Shown: positions 34,779-43,950, numbered from the stretch's first letter. The stretch is 64,000 nt of DNA from Acidimicrobiaceae bacterium (GCA_009842325.1 VYFQ01000035.1:62001-126000), one strand, 5' to 3'. Program-made: numbers and translations. The notes: generated by a model from the letters alone, not told the origin.

Positions 34779-35006
34779 TCAGGCCTTGTCGGGCGGTCGC
34801 ACGAAGAAGCGCAGAACTATGTACCCCAGCACGTGCGTGATGGCCACGACGCTAACCCACCAGAGCAGAATGTGGACCCGGTAGCCGCGTTCGCGGCACT
34901 CCCAGACCGTGAGCCCCACCGCGGCGAGCAGCAGGATCCAGAGCACGAGGCTCTGGCGGACGGCGTTGCCCTCGCTGAACCAGTCGAGGATGAGCATCAG
35001 GCCCAC
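34779..35006 (-). CDS. 75-residue membrane protein, unknown
   Basis: Two hydrophobic helices (VLWILLLAAVGLTVW and ILLWWVSVVAITHVLGYIVLRFF) separated by the basic loop ECRERGYRVH, ending RPPDKA. The GTG start at 35006 is chosen because GGAGG lies 8 nt upstream; an ATG at 34997 is the alternative. It starts 4 nt after the XRE-cupin regulator stop, so they are probably co-transcribed. No family recognised. Confidence 0.55.
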   Translation of the reverse strand: MGLMLILDWFSEGNAVRQSLVLWILLLAAVGLTVWECRERGYRVHILLWWVSVVAITHVLGYIVLRFFVRPPDKA

Positions 35007-35010
35007 AGCG

Positions 35011-35712
35011 TCATCCTCCCGCGCCGGTCGCCGGTTCGCTGGCCGGGTACACCTTGATGGAGATGAAACGTATCGGCAACTTGACGAGCTCGACCGGGCC
35101 GTGGGCCACCTCGCCGTGGATCTGCATGGTGTCGCCCGCATCGAGGCGGTAGGCCTTCCCGCCGTAGCCGTAGTCGATCGATCCCTCCAGCACATGGATG
35201 AACTCCACCCCGGGATGCTGGTAGAGGGGGAACACGCCGCCAGCCTCCGTGATGGTGGTGATCATCGGCTCGATTACCCGGTTGGGGCCGCGCAGGGTGC
35301 CCAGATCCTGGTAGAGGCGCCCCGGCCCGCCTCCCTGGTGATGGATCTCGTGACCCTCGCCCGCCTTCACGATCACCAGGTCGTGCTCCTCGTCCAGGCC
35401 TCGGAACAGGGCGGTGACCGGTACGCGGGCGGTGGCCGCCAGCCGCACGAGGGTCGACAGGCTCGGTGCGCTCTGGCCGTGCTCGATCTTGGAGAGCATC
35501 CCCAGCGAGATCTCGGCGCCGGCCGCGAACTCCGACATCGTCATGTTCAGTGACCGGCGGAACTCCCGGACCCGGCTCCCCACCACGCGACACAACTCCT
35601 CGGTGGAGACCGAGGGGCCCAGCGCGTCGGTGAGTTCCGGATCGACGCGGTCGCCGTCGGAACCGGGTTGAGTGGCATCCGCAAGTGCCATGCCGGAGAT
35701 GATGCCAGACAT
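35011..35712 (-). CDS. XRE-family transcriptional regulator with C-terminal cupin domain
   Basis: 233 residues. The helix-turn-helix (about 45-105) includes VREFRRSLNMTMSEFAAGAEISLGMLSKIEHGQSAPSL and RLAATARVPV. The cupin sensor domain (about 150-225) contains FPLYQHPGVEFIHVLEGSIDYGYG and DAGDTMQIHGEVAHGP. PuuR-like proteins of this type control amine or amino-acid catabolism. It is divergent from the plus-strand dioxygenase/hydantoinase genes across 64 nt and so may regulate them. An in-frame ATG at residue 8 is an alternative start. Confidence 0.92.
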   Translation of the reverse strand: MSGIISGMALADATQPGSDGDRVDPELTDALGPSVSTEELCRVVGSRVREFRRSLNMTMSEFAAGAEISLGMLSKIEHGQSAPSLSTLVRLAATARVPVTALFRGLDEEHDLVIVKAGEGHEIHHQGGGPGRLYQDLGTLRGPNRVIEPMITTITEAGGVFPLYQHPGVEFIHVLEGSIDYGYGGKAYRLDAGDTMQIHGEVAHGPVELVKLPIRFISIKVYPASEPATGAGG

Positions 35713-35776
35713 CGGGGGGTTCGGAGGGTACTGGGGCCGGCCGACCCGGTGAACGTACCGCTACTAGCATTGTGCC

Positions 35777-36643
35777 GTGGGGGCGCTCAGCATCAGTCCC
35801 GCCGCATCCACCATCGGTGCCGAGGTGTCGGGCGTGGACCTGTCGGAGGACATCGGCGACGGACTGGCCGCCGAGATCAGGACAGCGCTGGACGAGCGCG
35901 GGGTGCTCGTGTTCGTGGGCCAGGACGCGGTCGGCGACGAGGCCCAGAAGCGGATCGCCTCCATCTGGGCCGCTCCGCAGCCACATCCGATAGTGGAGTT
36001 CCTCGGCAGCGACGAGGTGATCGGCGTGGTCTACAACGACGCCGATCACCCTCCGGCCGCGGGCGGTGACAGCTCGTTCCACACCGATTACTCGTTCAAT
36101 CCCGAGATCCCTGATGTGGCCGTGCTGCGGCCGTTGGTGATACCTCCCGTGGGCGGGGCAACGCTGTGGTCGGACGCGCGTGCCGCTCTGGGAGGCCTCG
36201 ACGGTGACCTGGTGGACGGGTTGCGGGGCCGGGTCGCCCATCACGACATGGGACCGGGCTTCCGGCGTGAGATGGAGGCCCGGTTCGGTACAGAGGTGGC
36301 CGACAAGCTCGATGCACGCTTCGGAGCCGGCTACCGCCATCCCATTGTTGCTGTGCATCCACGAACCGGTGATGAGCTGCTGTTCGTGAATGCGGGCTTC
36401 ACCCGTCATGTGATCGGGCTGCCCGCAGACCGCAGCGACGCCCTGCTCTCCCGATTGTTCGAGACCTTCACTGATCCGTCTATCACCTTCAGCCGCAGCT
36501 GGAGGCCGGGCGATGTCGCCGTGTGGGACGAGCACCGCACCGTCCACCGCGGCCCCAACGACTTTGCTCCCCACGAACGCCGGTTGCACCGTTGCACGGC
36601 AGGCAGCCGTCGCCCCATCGCGTCCGAGGCCAAGCCGGGTTGA
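35777..36643 (+). CDS. TauD/TfdA-family 2-oxoglutarate-dependent dioxygenase
   Basis: 288 residues from GTG 35777. N-terminal IGAEVSGVDLSEDIGDGLAAEIRTALDERGVLVFVGQ is typical of the family. The Fe(II) pair HxD is in SSFHTDYSFNPE (about 104-106), ATLWSDARAAL follows, and the distal His and Arg lie in DVAVWDEHRTVHRGPNDFAPHERRLHRCT. Members oxidise taurine, aryloxyacetates, carnitine precursors or similar carboxylates/sulfonates. It is first in the plus-strand operon and divergent from the XRE-cupin regulator. Substrate unknown. Confidence 0.92.
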   Translation: MGALSISPAASTIGAEVSGVDLSEDIGDGLAAEIRTALDERGVLVFVGQDAVGDEAQKRIASIWAAPQPHPIVEFLGSDEVIGVVYNDADHPPAAGGDSSFHTDYSFNPEIPDVAVLRPLVIPPVGGATLWSDARAALGGLDGDLVDGLRGRVAHHDMGPGFRREMEARFGTEVADKLDARFGAGYRHPIVAVHPRTGDELLFVNAGFTRHVIGLPADRSDALLSRLFETFTDPSITFSRSWRPGDVAVWDEHRTVHRGPNDFAPHERRLHRCTAGSRRPIASEAKPG

Positions 36644-37275
36644 CGGGGCGGGCCGGCCGGTGCTCGGTCTACCATCGGCGCATCCTGATCCTCCTGCGGC
36701 ACGGCCGCACTCCCAACAACGCCCAGGCTCGGCTTCAGGGCCAGATCGACTCGCCTCTCGACGAGGTCGGCTTCGAGCAGTCCGCAGTGGTCGGCAAGGC
36801 TCTCCGGGACCGCTGGCCCGTGGATCGCGTGGTGACGTCGTCGCGCCGCCGCACCCGGCAGACGTCGCGGGCCGCCGGTCTCGGTGATGTCCCCACCACG
36901 ATCGACGACCGGTGGATGGAGATCGACTTCGGTGCCTATGACGACCGCCGCATCTCCGACGTCATGGCCGAACTCGGCGCGGCCTGGGCCTCGGACATCT
37001 CCTATGTCCCACCCGGAGGCGAGTCGATGGCCTGCCTGCATGAGCGGGTGGGCGAGGCGGTCGCCGAGATCGTGGAGGAGGCCGCGACCAGCAACATCGT
37101 GGTGGTGACCCATGCCACCCCCATCAAGTCGGCGGTGGCATGGTTGCTGGATGGCACCGCCGAGATGATCATGCGTCTGCGGGTGAGCCTGGCATCCGTC
37201 ACCGCCTTCGGCCCGGTGGGGCACGGGATGGTCCTCACCGAGTTCAATTGGCGCCCGGCGCGCCATATTGGCTAA
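36640..37275 (+). CDS. Histidine phosphatase family protein (phosphoglycerate mutase-like)
   Basis: 211 residues if the TTG at 36640, which overlaps the dioxygenase stop, is the start; no ATG or GTG lies in frame before the first motif. The catalytic RHG is in ILILLRHGRTPNNAQARLQGQIDSPLDEVG, the second Arg in SSRRRTRQTS, the Glu in WMEIDFGAYDD and the second His in VVVTHATPIKSAVAWLL. It acts on a small phosphorylated substrate or as a mutase. The exact start is uncertain, as the protein could begin up to 15 residues later. Confidence 0.82.
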   Translation: MTGRAGRCSVYHRRILILLRHGRTPNNAQARLQGQIDSPLDEVGFEQSAVVGKALRDRWPVDRVVTSSRRRTRQTSRAAGLGDVPTTIDDRWMEIDFGAYDDRRISDVMAELGAAWASDISYVPPGGESMACLHERVGEAVAEIVEEAATSNIVVVTHATPIKSAVAWLLDGTAEMIMRLRVSLASVTAFGPVGHGMVLTEFNWRPARHIG

Positions 37276-37305
37276 CGGCTGCAGTCCGGACGTATCGTCG
37301 AAGCG

Positions 37306-37779
37306 ATGATCTCGGGAATGAACCACGCCGTCCTGTATGTCCGCGACGCCCGGCGCCACCAGACGTTCTACGCCGATGTGCTCGGCTTCAAGACGGTGAT
37401 CGACGGCCCCGGCGCCTACGTGTTCATGCGGGCTCCGGAATCGGCGAATCACCACGACATCGTCTTCTTCTCGATCGGCGAGGACGCGGCCCCCTCCCAG
37501 GCCGGCCGCAGCACGGTAGGCCTGTACCACATCGCGTGGGAGGTCGGCACCCTCGATGAGCTGGCCGAGATGCGCGAGCGGCTGATCGAGGCCGGAGCCC
37601 TGGTAGGCCAGAGCGACCATGGCCCCAACAAGAGCCTCTACGCCAAGGACCCCGACGGCTTGGAATTCGAGGTGATGTGGCTGGTGCCCCCGCAGTACTG
37701 GGGAGACGAGGAGCATGAGGCCATCATCCGCCCGCTCGACCTCGACGCCGATCGAGAGCGGTTCGCCGCCCTCGGATGA
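37306..37779 (+). CDS. VOC-superfamily metalloenzyme (glyoxalase / extradiol dioxygenase-like)
   Basis: 157 residues comprising two beta-alpha-beta-beta-beta modules. The metal ligands expected are His in MNHAVLYVRDARRHQTFYADVLGFK, His in VGLYHIAWEVG and Glu in DPDGLEFEVMW, in the VOC order. Members include glyoxalase I, methylmalonyl-CoA epimerase and ring-cleavage dioxygenases. The start is ATG 37306, with ATG 37318 as an alternative. It lies 30 nt after the phosphatase gene in the same direction. Confidence 0.85.
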   Translation: MISGMNHAVLYVRDARRHQTFYADVLGFKTVIDGPGAYVFMRAPESANHHDIVFFSIGEDAAPSQAGRSTVGLYHIAWEVGTLDELAEMRERLIEAGALVGQSDHGPNKSLYAKDPDGLEFEVMWLVPPQYWGDEEHEAIIRPLDLDADRERFAALG

Positions 37780-37813
37780 CCCCCCTCCCGGGGGATCTCA
37801 AGGAGCGCCCACC

Positions 37814-38212
37814 ATGAGCATCGCCGAGAGCATTGGCAACCCCTACTGCTACTTCCTCGACGACGACGCCTTCGTCGAGACCGCCCGCGCCGGTTTCAGG
37901 CACCGGGTGATAACCGGTGAGCACCTGCAACTCTGCTTCTGGCGCATTGCCGGAGGGGCGCGGGGCTCCGTCCTGCACAACCACACCGAGAACGAGCAAC
38001 TCGGGGTCATCATGAGGGGCAAGCTCGACTTCCGCATCGGTCCCGAAGGAGCCAATGACGAGCGCATCGTGCTCAGCGAGGGCGACTCGTACCTGGCCCC
38101 CCGCTCGGTGTGGCACGGCGACTCGGTGTTCATCGGCGACGACACCTACGGCGAGTGCTGGATCCTCGACGTGTTCGCCCCACCCCGCTCTGACCTCGCC
38201 GATACGGGTTGA
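37814..38212 (+). CDS. Cupin-domain protein
   Basis: 132 residues from ATG 37814, with AAGGAG about 9 nt upstream. Motif 1 is ARGSVLHNHTENEQLGVIMRGKLDFRIG and motif 2 is LSEGDSYLAPRSVWHGDSV, giving a metal-binding cupin core. It closes with WILDVFAPPRSDLADTG. Layout is like small cupins accompanying amine and sugar-acid catabolism. It precedes hyuA by 21 nt. Enzymatic role undetermined. Confidence 0.85.
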   Translation: MSIAESIGNPYCYFLDDDAFVETARAGFRHRVITGEHLQLCFWRIAGGARGSVLHNHTENEQLGVIMRGKLDFRIGPEGANDERIVLSEGDSYLAPRSVWHGDSVFIGDDTYGECWILDVFAPPRSDLADTG

Positions 38213-38233
38213 CCGGGGCTGACAAGCGCTGGC

Positions 38234-40321
38234 ATGGCTGACTGGCGGCTGGCCGTCGACATCGGCGGGACTTTCACCGACGTGGTGCTGCTCGACAGCC
38301 AGTCGGGCCGGGTGGTGGTGGACAAGACCCTCACCACTCCGGCCGCACCCCTGGAGGGCGTGCGGGCCGGCGTCACTCAGCTCCTGTCCAAGGCGCAGGT
38401 CACCCCGGCGGAGATCACCGCGCCCATCGTGCATGCGACCACCCTCATCACCAACGCCCTGATCGAGGGTCGAACCGGCCGGGCCGGACTGGTGACGACG
38501 GTGGGCTTCGGAGACACGCTGCTGATCCGCGACGAGCACCGATACGACATGTACGACCTTCAGATCGAGTTCCCCGATCCCCCCATCGGTCGGGATCTCA
38601 CCTTCGAGATCGATGAGCGCACGTCAGCTGCCGGCGCCGTGCTGGCTGAGCCGTCGGCCGCCGACCTGGACCGGCTGGGCTCGCAACTGGCCGGCGCGGC
38701 GGTGGAGTCGGTGGCCGTGTGCCTGCTCAACTCCTACGTCAACCCGGCCAACGAGCAGGCCGTGGCTGAGTATCTCCGCAACCGACTCGGAGTGCCGGTA
38801 TGTGTCTCGGCCGAGATCTCGCCCCAGATCCGCGAATACCCCCGCATGATCACTGCGGCCTGCAATGCAGCCACCATGCCGGTGATCGGCCCTTACCTCG
38901 ATGAGTTGCAGCGGTGGCTCTCGGCGGAGGGTTTCGGCGGGGCCGTGCTGATGATGCTGTCCAACGGCGGTGTGGTGTCGGCGGACGACGCGGCCCGGGG
39001 TCCGATCCGCCTGGTCGAGTCGGGTCCGGCAGCCGGTGCTCTGGCCGGAACGTGGTACGCGAACCGCCTCGGTTCCGAGCGGCTGCTGTGCTTCGACATG
39101 GGCGGCACTACGGCCAAGGCCTGCCTGATCGAGAACGGTGAGCCTGCACTCACCAACACCTTCGAGGTAGCCAGGATCTACCGGTTCAAGAAGGGGTCGG
39201 GCTTCCCGGTGTCGGTGCCGTCGGTCGACCTGGTCGAGATCGGTGCGGGTGGGGGATCGCTGGCCCGTCTCGACCGCTTCGGTCTGCTCAAGGTGGGGCC
39301 GGAGTCCGCCGGGGCCGATCCCGGCCCCGCCTCCTACGGCCGGGGCGGCACCACGGCCGCCGTGACCGATGCCGATGTAGTGCTCGGACTGCTTGATCCG
39401 GGCGCCTTCCTGGGAGGCGACATGCCCCTCGACGCGGCGGCGGCCTCTGCCGCGACCGCCCGTCAGGCCGAGGGTCTCGGGCTGTCACCGGTGGACACGG
39501 CCGCGGGGATCCACGAGGTCGTCAACCAGAACATGGCCGCAGCCGCCCGCATGCACGGGGTGGAGCAGGGTGTGGACCTCCGCGGGGTGACCATTCTGGC
39601 CTTCGGCGGGGCCGGACCGGTGCACGCTTGCGGTGTGGCCGATCTCCTGGAGAGCGACCGGGTGATCTTCCCCGTCAACGCCAGCGTGCTATCTGCGTTC
39701 GGGACGCTGGTGTCGCCGGTGCGCATCGATCTGGCCCGTTCCATGCCGCGCCTGCTCGAGAGCGTGGACATCGCCGAGCGGGACGGGCTCCTCGACGAGC
39801 TGCGAGGCGAGGGTCGCAGGGTGCTCTCGGCCGCGGGGGTGCCCGCCGCCGACGTGCGCTTCCGCTACGGGCTCGATGCCCGGTACTCGGGCCAGGGCAA
39901 CGAGATCACGGTCTGGGTGGGCACAGGCGAGGCCTGGCCCGCAAGCGAGGTCGACGTGCGGGCCGCCTTCGAGTCGGAATACCGGCGGATCTACGGCATG
40001 ACCATTCCCGATGTGGCGGTCGAGGCAGTGACTTGGCGGCTGTCGGCCTACGCCGAGAAGGTCCAGGTGCGCCCGGATACCGGGGCCACTGGTGAGGCCG
40101 GCGCGGCTGAGCCGGTGTCGCGGCGTGCGGTGGTGTTCGCGCGGGGCGCTGCCGCGGTTGATGTGCCCGTGTACCGGCGGCAGGATCTGGGCGTGGGAGC
40201 GACGTTCGGGGGCCCGGCCATCGTGGAGGAGCGCGAGACCACCACCGTGATCCGGCCGGGCTGGGAAGCGGAGGTGGCGTCCGACGGGAGCCTGGTGGCG
40301 ACCCGGAGGCCGAGCGGGTAG
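38234..40321 (+). CDS. hyuA: Hydantoinase/oxoprolinase family subunit A (HyuA-like)
   Basis: 695 residues. The actin-like ATPase phosphate motif AVDIGGTFTDVVLLD is at the N-terminus, LITNALIEGRTGRAGLVTT and RLVESGPAAGALAG follow, then the second phosphate motif LCFDMGGTTAKACLI, and ILAFGGAGPVHACGVADLL near residue 460. HyuA/B-type enzymes open cyclic amides such as N-methylhydantoin or 5-oxoproline using ATP; related acetone carboxylases carboxylate ketones. hyuB follows 13 nt later. If the substrate is N-methylhydantoin, the product route leads to sarcosine, linking to the C1 genes; that is inference. Confidence 0.92.
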   Translation: MADWRLAVDIGGTFTDVVLLDSQSGRVVVDKTLTTPAAPLEGVRAGVTQLLSKAQVTPAEITAPIVHATTLITNALIEGRTGRAGLVTTVGFGDTLLIRDEHRYDMYDLQIEFPDPPIGRDLTFEIDERTSAAGAVLAEPSAADLDRLGSQLAGAAVESVAVCLLNSYVNPANEQAVAEYLRNRLGVPVCVSAEISPQIREYPRMITAACNAATMPVIGPYLDELQRWLSAEGFGGAVLMMLSNGGVVSADDAARGPIRLVESGPAAGALAGTWYANRLGSERLLCFDMGGTTAKACLIENGEPALTNTFEVARIYRFKKGSGFPVSVPSVDLVEIGAGGGSLARLDRFGLLKVGPESAGADPGPASYGRGGTTAAVTDADVVLGLLDPGAFLGGDMPLDAAAASAATARQAEGLGLSPVDTAAGIHEVVNQNMAAAARMHGVEQGVDLRGVTILAFGGAGPVHACGVADLLESDRVIFPVNASVLSAFGTLVSPVRIDLARSMPRLLESVDIAERDGLLDELRGEGRRVLSAAGVPAADVRFRYGLDARYSGQGNEITVWVGTGEAWPASEVDVRAAFESEYRRIYGMTIPDVAVEAVTWRLSAYAEKVQVRPDTGATGEAGAAEPVSRRAVVFARGAAAVDVPVYRRQDLGVGATFGGPAIVEERETTTVIRPGWEAEVASDGSLVATRRPSG

Positions 40322-40334
40322 GAGGCAGTCCATC

Positions 40335-41972
40335 ATGAGCAGAGATCGCGCCTTTGATCCGGTGGAGCTGGAGATCCTGTGGCAGTCGCTGATCTCCACG
40401 GTGAACGAGCAGGCCCGAGCCCTTCAGCGGGCCGCGTTCAGCCCCATCGTGCGCGAGGCCGGGGACCTGGCCAACGCGGTGTTCGACCGGCGGGGTCGCA
40501 TGGTGGCCCAGGCGGTGACGGGAACACCGGGCCACATCAACAGCCTGGCCCTCGGAGCGGCCGCGATGCTCGAGGAGTATCCGGTCGGGTCGCTCGTCCC
40601 GGGCGACGTGCTCATCACCAACGATCCGTACAAGACCGCGGGCCAGCTCCTCGACGTGACCGTGCTCGTGCCGGCCTGGCGGGTACCGGCGGGCGGGGGC
40701 GAGCCCCGGCTGATCGCCCTGTTCGGTTCCACTATCCACCACACCGACGTGGGCGGCTACGGCATCGGCGCCGGCGGGCGGGACTGCTTCGAGGAAGGGC
40801 TTTGGATCCCGATCTGCAAGCTGATGCGGGGCGACGGCTCCGGAGGCTCGGAGCGCAACGCCGACGTCTGGAAGTTCATCCTGTCGAATGTCCGCCAGCC
40901 GGATCACATGGCCGGCGACCTCCATGCCCAGATGGCCTCGGGCGAGGTGGGAGCGCAGCGGCTGGCCACGCTGTGCGAGACCCATGACCTCGACGACATA
41001 GAGGACCTCGCCGACGAGATCATCGAGCGCTCTGAGGCTGCGACCAGGGCCACCATCCGCGAGCTGGACGCAGGCAGCCACGGCGCGTCGGCGGTGCTCG
41101 ACCTGGCCGACGGCAGCCGGGTCGACATCGTGTGCACCATGCATGTCGACCCCGAGGCTGGGGAGATCACGGTGGACTACGAAGGCTCCAGCGAGGCCAG
41201 TCCCTGGGGGATCAACGTGGTCCGCAACTACACCCACGCCTACACCACCTTCACGGTTCGGTCGGTCCTCAACCCCGACATACCCAACAACCACGGCAGC
41301 CTGGCACCCATCAAGATGAGCGCCCCGGAGGGGTCCGTGGTGCACGCGGTGCCCCCGCAGCCGGGCACGGCCCGTCATGTGGTCGGGATGTTCCTGCCCA
41401 ATGCGCTGCTCAAGGCCCTAGCCCGAGTGAAGCCCTCCGGTGCCATGGCCGAGGGCGCGGGTGCGGTATGGACCATGCAGGTCAACGGCCATCACGACGA
41501 CGGGTCGCCGTTCATCACCGCCATGTTCACCTACGCGGGCGGTGTGGGAGCCCGGGCCACCAAGCCCGGACTCGATGCCTGCTCCTACCCCACCGGGGTG
41601 TCGGCGGTGCCCATCGAGGTGGTGGAGGCGTCGGCCCCGGTCCGGTTCCTGCGCAAGGCGCTGCGACCGGGCTCGGGCGGCGGCGGAGCCCAGCCCGGCG
41701 GGCTGGGCCAGGTGATCGAATTCGAGGTGGACACGTCCCGGCCCTGGCAGCTCAACGCCGTGACCAGCCGCCTGACCGAACCGCCCCAGGGCATCTTCGG
41801 GGGAGAGCCGGGCGCGTCGGGGTCATTCCAGGTGAACGGCGAACCGGTGACCACCCAGACCCGCATAACGCTCCAGCCCGGCGACACCGTGCGCTTGGAA
41901 CTGCCCGGCGGCGGCGGATACGGCGAGCCGGAATCGGATCCGCCAGATCAGGATCAGCCGGTCGCGTTGTGA
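40335..41972 (+). CDS. hyuB: Hydantoinase/oxoprolinase family subunit B (HyuB-like)
   Basis: 545 residues. Typical blocks: FDPVELEILWQSLISTVNEQARALQRAAFSP, AQAVTGTPGHINSL, PGDVLITNDPYKTAGQLLDVTVL, GSTIHHTDVGGYGIGAG, PGLDACSYPTGVSAVPIEV and the C-terminal LQPGDTVRLELPGGGGYG. It is the partner of HyuA in an ATP-dependent cyclic amidase. GGAGG precedes the ATG by about 9 nt. The stop overlaps the CoA-ligase start by 4 nt (GTGA). Confidence 0.93.
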   Translation: MSRDRAFDPVELEILWQSLISTVNEQARALQRAAFSPIVREAGDLANAVFDRRGRMVAQAVTGTPGHINSLALGAAAMLEEYPVGSLVPGDVLITNDPYKTAGQLLDVTVLVPAWRVPAGGGEPRLIALFGSTIHHTDVGGYGIGAGGRDCFEEGLWIPICKLMRGDGSGGSERNADVWKFILSNVRQPDHMAGDLHAQMASGEVGAQRLATLCETHDLDDIEDLADEIIERSEAATRATIRELDAGSHGASAVLDLADGSRVDIVCTMHVDPEAGEITVDYEGSSEASPWGINVVRNYTHAYTTFTVRSVLNPDIPNNHGSLAPIKMSAPEGSVVHAVPPQPGTARHVVGMFLPNALLKALARVKPSGAMAEGAGAVWTMQVNGHHDDGSPFITAMFTYAGGVGARATKPGLDACSYPTGVSAVPIEVVEASAPVRFLRKALRPGSGGGGAQPGGLGQVIEFEVDTSRPWQLNAVTSRLTEPPQGIFGGEPGASGSFQVNGEPVTTQTRITLQPGDTVRLELPGGGGYGEPESDPPDQDQPVAL

Positions 41973-43519
41973 GCACCTGGGCTGAGCCCGTGCCCTTCGC
42001 CTCAGCGTGGGATCGGGCTGTGTCCGGCCGCGCCGACGAGACATTCCTGATCTTCGAGACGCCTACGGGAGACGTGTCCCGCTGGAGCTACGGAGACTTC
42101 GACGAGGCGGTGGACAGGGTAGCCGGGACGCTGGCCGCTCTGGGCGCTGAGCCGGGCGAGGCCGTCCATCTCGCTCTGACCAACTCGCCGACCTTCGTGG
42201 CCGTATGGCTGGCCGCGTCCCGCCTGGGTGCCTGGATCGTGCCGTCGGACCCGATGGGTCGAACGCCGGAGCTGGCCGGACACATCGAGCGCACCCGTCC
42301 CACTGTCGGGCTGTGCGCCGGAACCAGGGCCGGCACTTACCGGGACGCGGTTGCCGCGGCGGGCCGGATGGATCTTCCCGTGATCGAGATCGACGAGGCC
42401 GACACCACGCTGGCGCCGTTCGACGCCACGCCTCTAGCCGCCGCTGAGCGACCGGAGGCCGGTCTGCGCGACAGGGCCGCGGTGATGTTCACGTCGGGCA
42501 CGACCGGACGGCCCAAGGGTGTGGAGGTCACCCAGGCCAACTACGCGTTCGCCGGCAAGGTCATGGCCACCGCCGCCGGGCTCACTCCCGACGACCGGCA
42601 GCTGGTGGTGCTGCCCCTGTTCCACGCCAACGCGCAGTACTACTCGTTCGCGTCGGCCATCTGGACCGGGGCCAGCGTGGCCCTGATGCCGGCCTTCTCT
42701 GCGTCGGGGTTCCTGCCGGCGGCGGCCCGCCACTCGGCCACCTGTGCGAGCCTTTTCGCCGCCCCCATCCGCATGATCCTGGCCCGGGGCGGCCCCTCCG
42801 GCGGTCTGCGCCTGCGTCACTGCTGGTATGCGCAGAACATCGCCGCCGACCAGTACGCCACGGTGGCGGAGTGGTTCGGCTGCCGGCCCCGCCAGCTCTA
42901 CGGCATGACCGAGACCATCCCCGCGGTCCTCACCGACGAAGCGGCCGACCCGCACCACGCCTCGATGGGCCGGGTCTCAGCGGGCTGCGCAGTGGACGTG
43001 CAGGACGCGGCCGGAAGCTCGGTGGAGCCTGGGGCCGTCGGCGAGGTGGTCGTGGGGGGCGAGCCGGGCATCACCCTGTTCGCGGGGTATCTCGACGCGC
43101 CGGACATCACCACAGCCAGCTTCCGGGACGGCTGGTTCCTCACCGGCGATCGGGCAACGCGCGACAACACCGGACGCCATTACTTCGACGGCCGCCGCTC
43201 GGACGTGCTCAAGGTGTCGGGCGAGAACGTCTCGATTGTCGAGGTCGAGTCCACGCTGGCCGAGCATCCCGCGGTGCTGGAGGCCGCGGTGGTGGGCCGC
43301 TTCGACGAGATCCGTGACGAGGTGCCGGTGGCGTTCGTGGTCGCGGCCGATCTGTCGGCGCCCCCCTCTGTCCCCGAACTCGACGCCTGGTGCGCCGAGC
43401 GCCTGGCCAAAGCCAAGCGCCCCGTGGTCATCGCCCTCATCGACGAACTGCCCCGCACCAGCGTGGGCAAGATTCGCAAGTTCCTGCTCGCCGAGAAGGC
43501 CGCGGCCGAGGCTCCCTAA
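41969..43519 (+). CDS. Acyl-CoA synthetase / AMP-dependent ligase (ANL superfamily)
   Basis: 516 residues from GTG 41969. The P-loop-like motif AVMFTSGTTGRPKGVEVTQANY, the adenine motif LYGMTETIPAVL, the hinge region WFLTGDRATRDNTGRHYFDGRRSDVLKVSGENVSI and the C-terminal catalytic Lys in LPRTSVGKIRKFLL define the family. It activates a carboxylate to an acyl-CoA via an acyl-AMP. CaiC-like crotonobetaine/carnitine ligases are one group with this pattern. The substrate is unknown; it completes the TauD-hydantoinase operon. Its stop overlaps the convergent HEPN-like gene by 3 nt. Confidence 0.92.
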   Translation: MSTWAEPVPFASAWDRAVSGRADETFLIFETPTGDVSRWSYGDFDEAVDRVAGTLAALGAEPGEAVHLALTNSPTFVAVWLAASRLGAWIVPSDPMGRTPELAGHIERTRPTVGLCAGTRAGTYRDAVAAAGRMDLPVIEIDEADTTLAPFDATPLAAAERPEAGLRDRAAVMFTSGTTGRPKGVEVTQANYAFAGKVMATAAGLTPDDRQLVVLPLFHANAQYYSFASAIWTGASVALMPAFSASGFLPAAARHSATCASLFAAPIRMILARGGPSGGLRLRHCWYAQNIAADQYATVAEWFGCRPRQLYGMTETIPAVLTDEAADPHHASMGRVSAGCAVDVQDAAGSSVEPGAVGEVVVGGEPGITLFAGYLDAPDITTASFRDGWFLTGDRATRDNTGRHYFDGRRSDVLKVSGENVSIVEVESTLAEHPAVLEAAVVGRFDEIRDEVPVAFVVAADLSAPPSVPELDAWCAERLAKAKRPVVIALIDELPRTSVGKIRKFLLAEKAAAEAP

Positions 43520-43950
43520 CCGCCTGCCAAGAGCTCGGTTTCGGCGATGTAGTCCATCGTCTCGCGAATCAGGCGCTCGGTGCCGTCGATCGGCTCGCAG
43601 AATCCAAGGTAGAAGCAGTGACCATGTAGCGCCTCGCGGGCGGCGTAGTAGTGGCTCATCGAGCGGTGAACACCCTCGTCGGCGCTGCTGAGGTACCGCA
43701 GTTGGCGGGTGGTGTCGGGCGACTCCTTTGGTGCCTGTCCCGTGCGGGCCACGATGAGGCCGTCGGCGGCCCGCTTGGTGGCGCACCACGCCTTCTCGGC
43801 GGCGTCCCTTATGTCGCCCGCGTCCATCCGGGCCAGCGCGGCGTCGTGGAGGGCCCGGGCGTCGGCAAACAACGCGGTGACACGCTCGGTTGCGGCGTCG
43901 CTGCCGGGCGGTCGCTCGGCGGTCATGTCGCTCATGCCAGACGTTGTCAT
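43516..43950 (-). CDS. HEPN-like helical protein
   Basis: 144 residues from ATG 43950, with GGAGGTGGAG just upstream. Almost wholly helical: ERVTALFADARALHDAALARM, AAEKAWCATKRAADGLIVARTG, RQLRYLSSADEGVHRSMSHYYAAREALHGHC and GTERLIRETMDYIAETELL. The layout resembles HEPN/PaREP1-type domains, some of which are RNases or nucleotidyltransferase partners. The typical R-x4-6-H RNase motif is not obvious, and no partner MNT gene is present. The functional call is therefore weak. Confidence 0.55.
   Translation of the reverse strand: MTTSGMSDMTAERPPGSDAATERVTALFADARALHDAALARMDAGDIRDAAEKAWCATKRAADGLIVARTGQAPKESPDTTRQLRYLSSADEGVHRSMSHYYAAREALHGHCFYLGFCEPIDGTERLIRETMDYIAETELLAGG

Noticed and set aside
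34997..36589. 530-codon minus-strand frame across the dioxygenase and regulator genes
   Set aside because: It spans two real genes on opposite strands and the divergent control region, and shows no domain.
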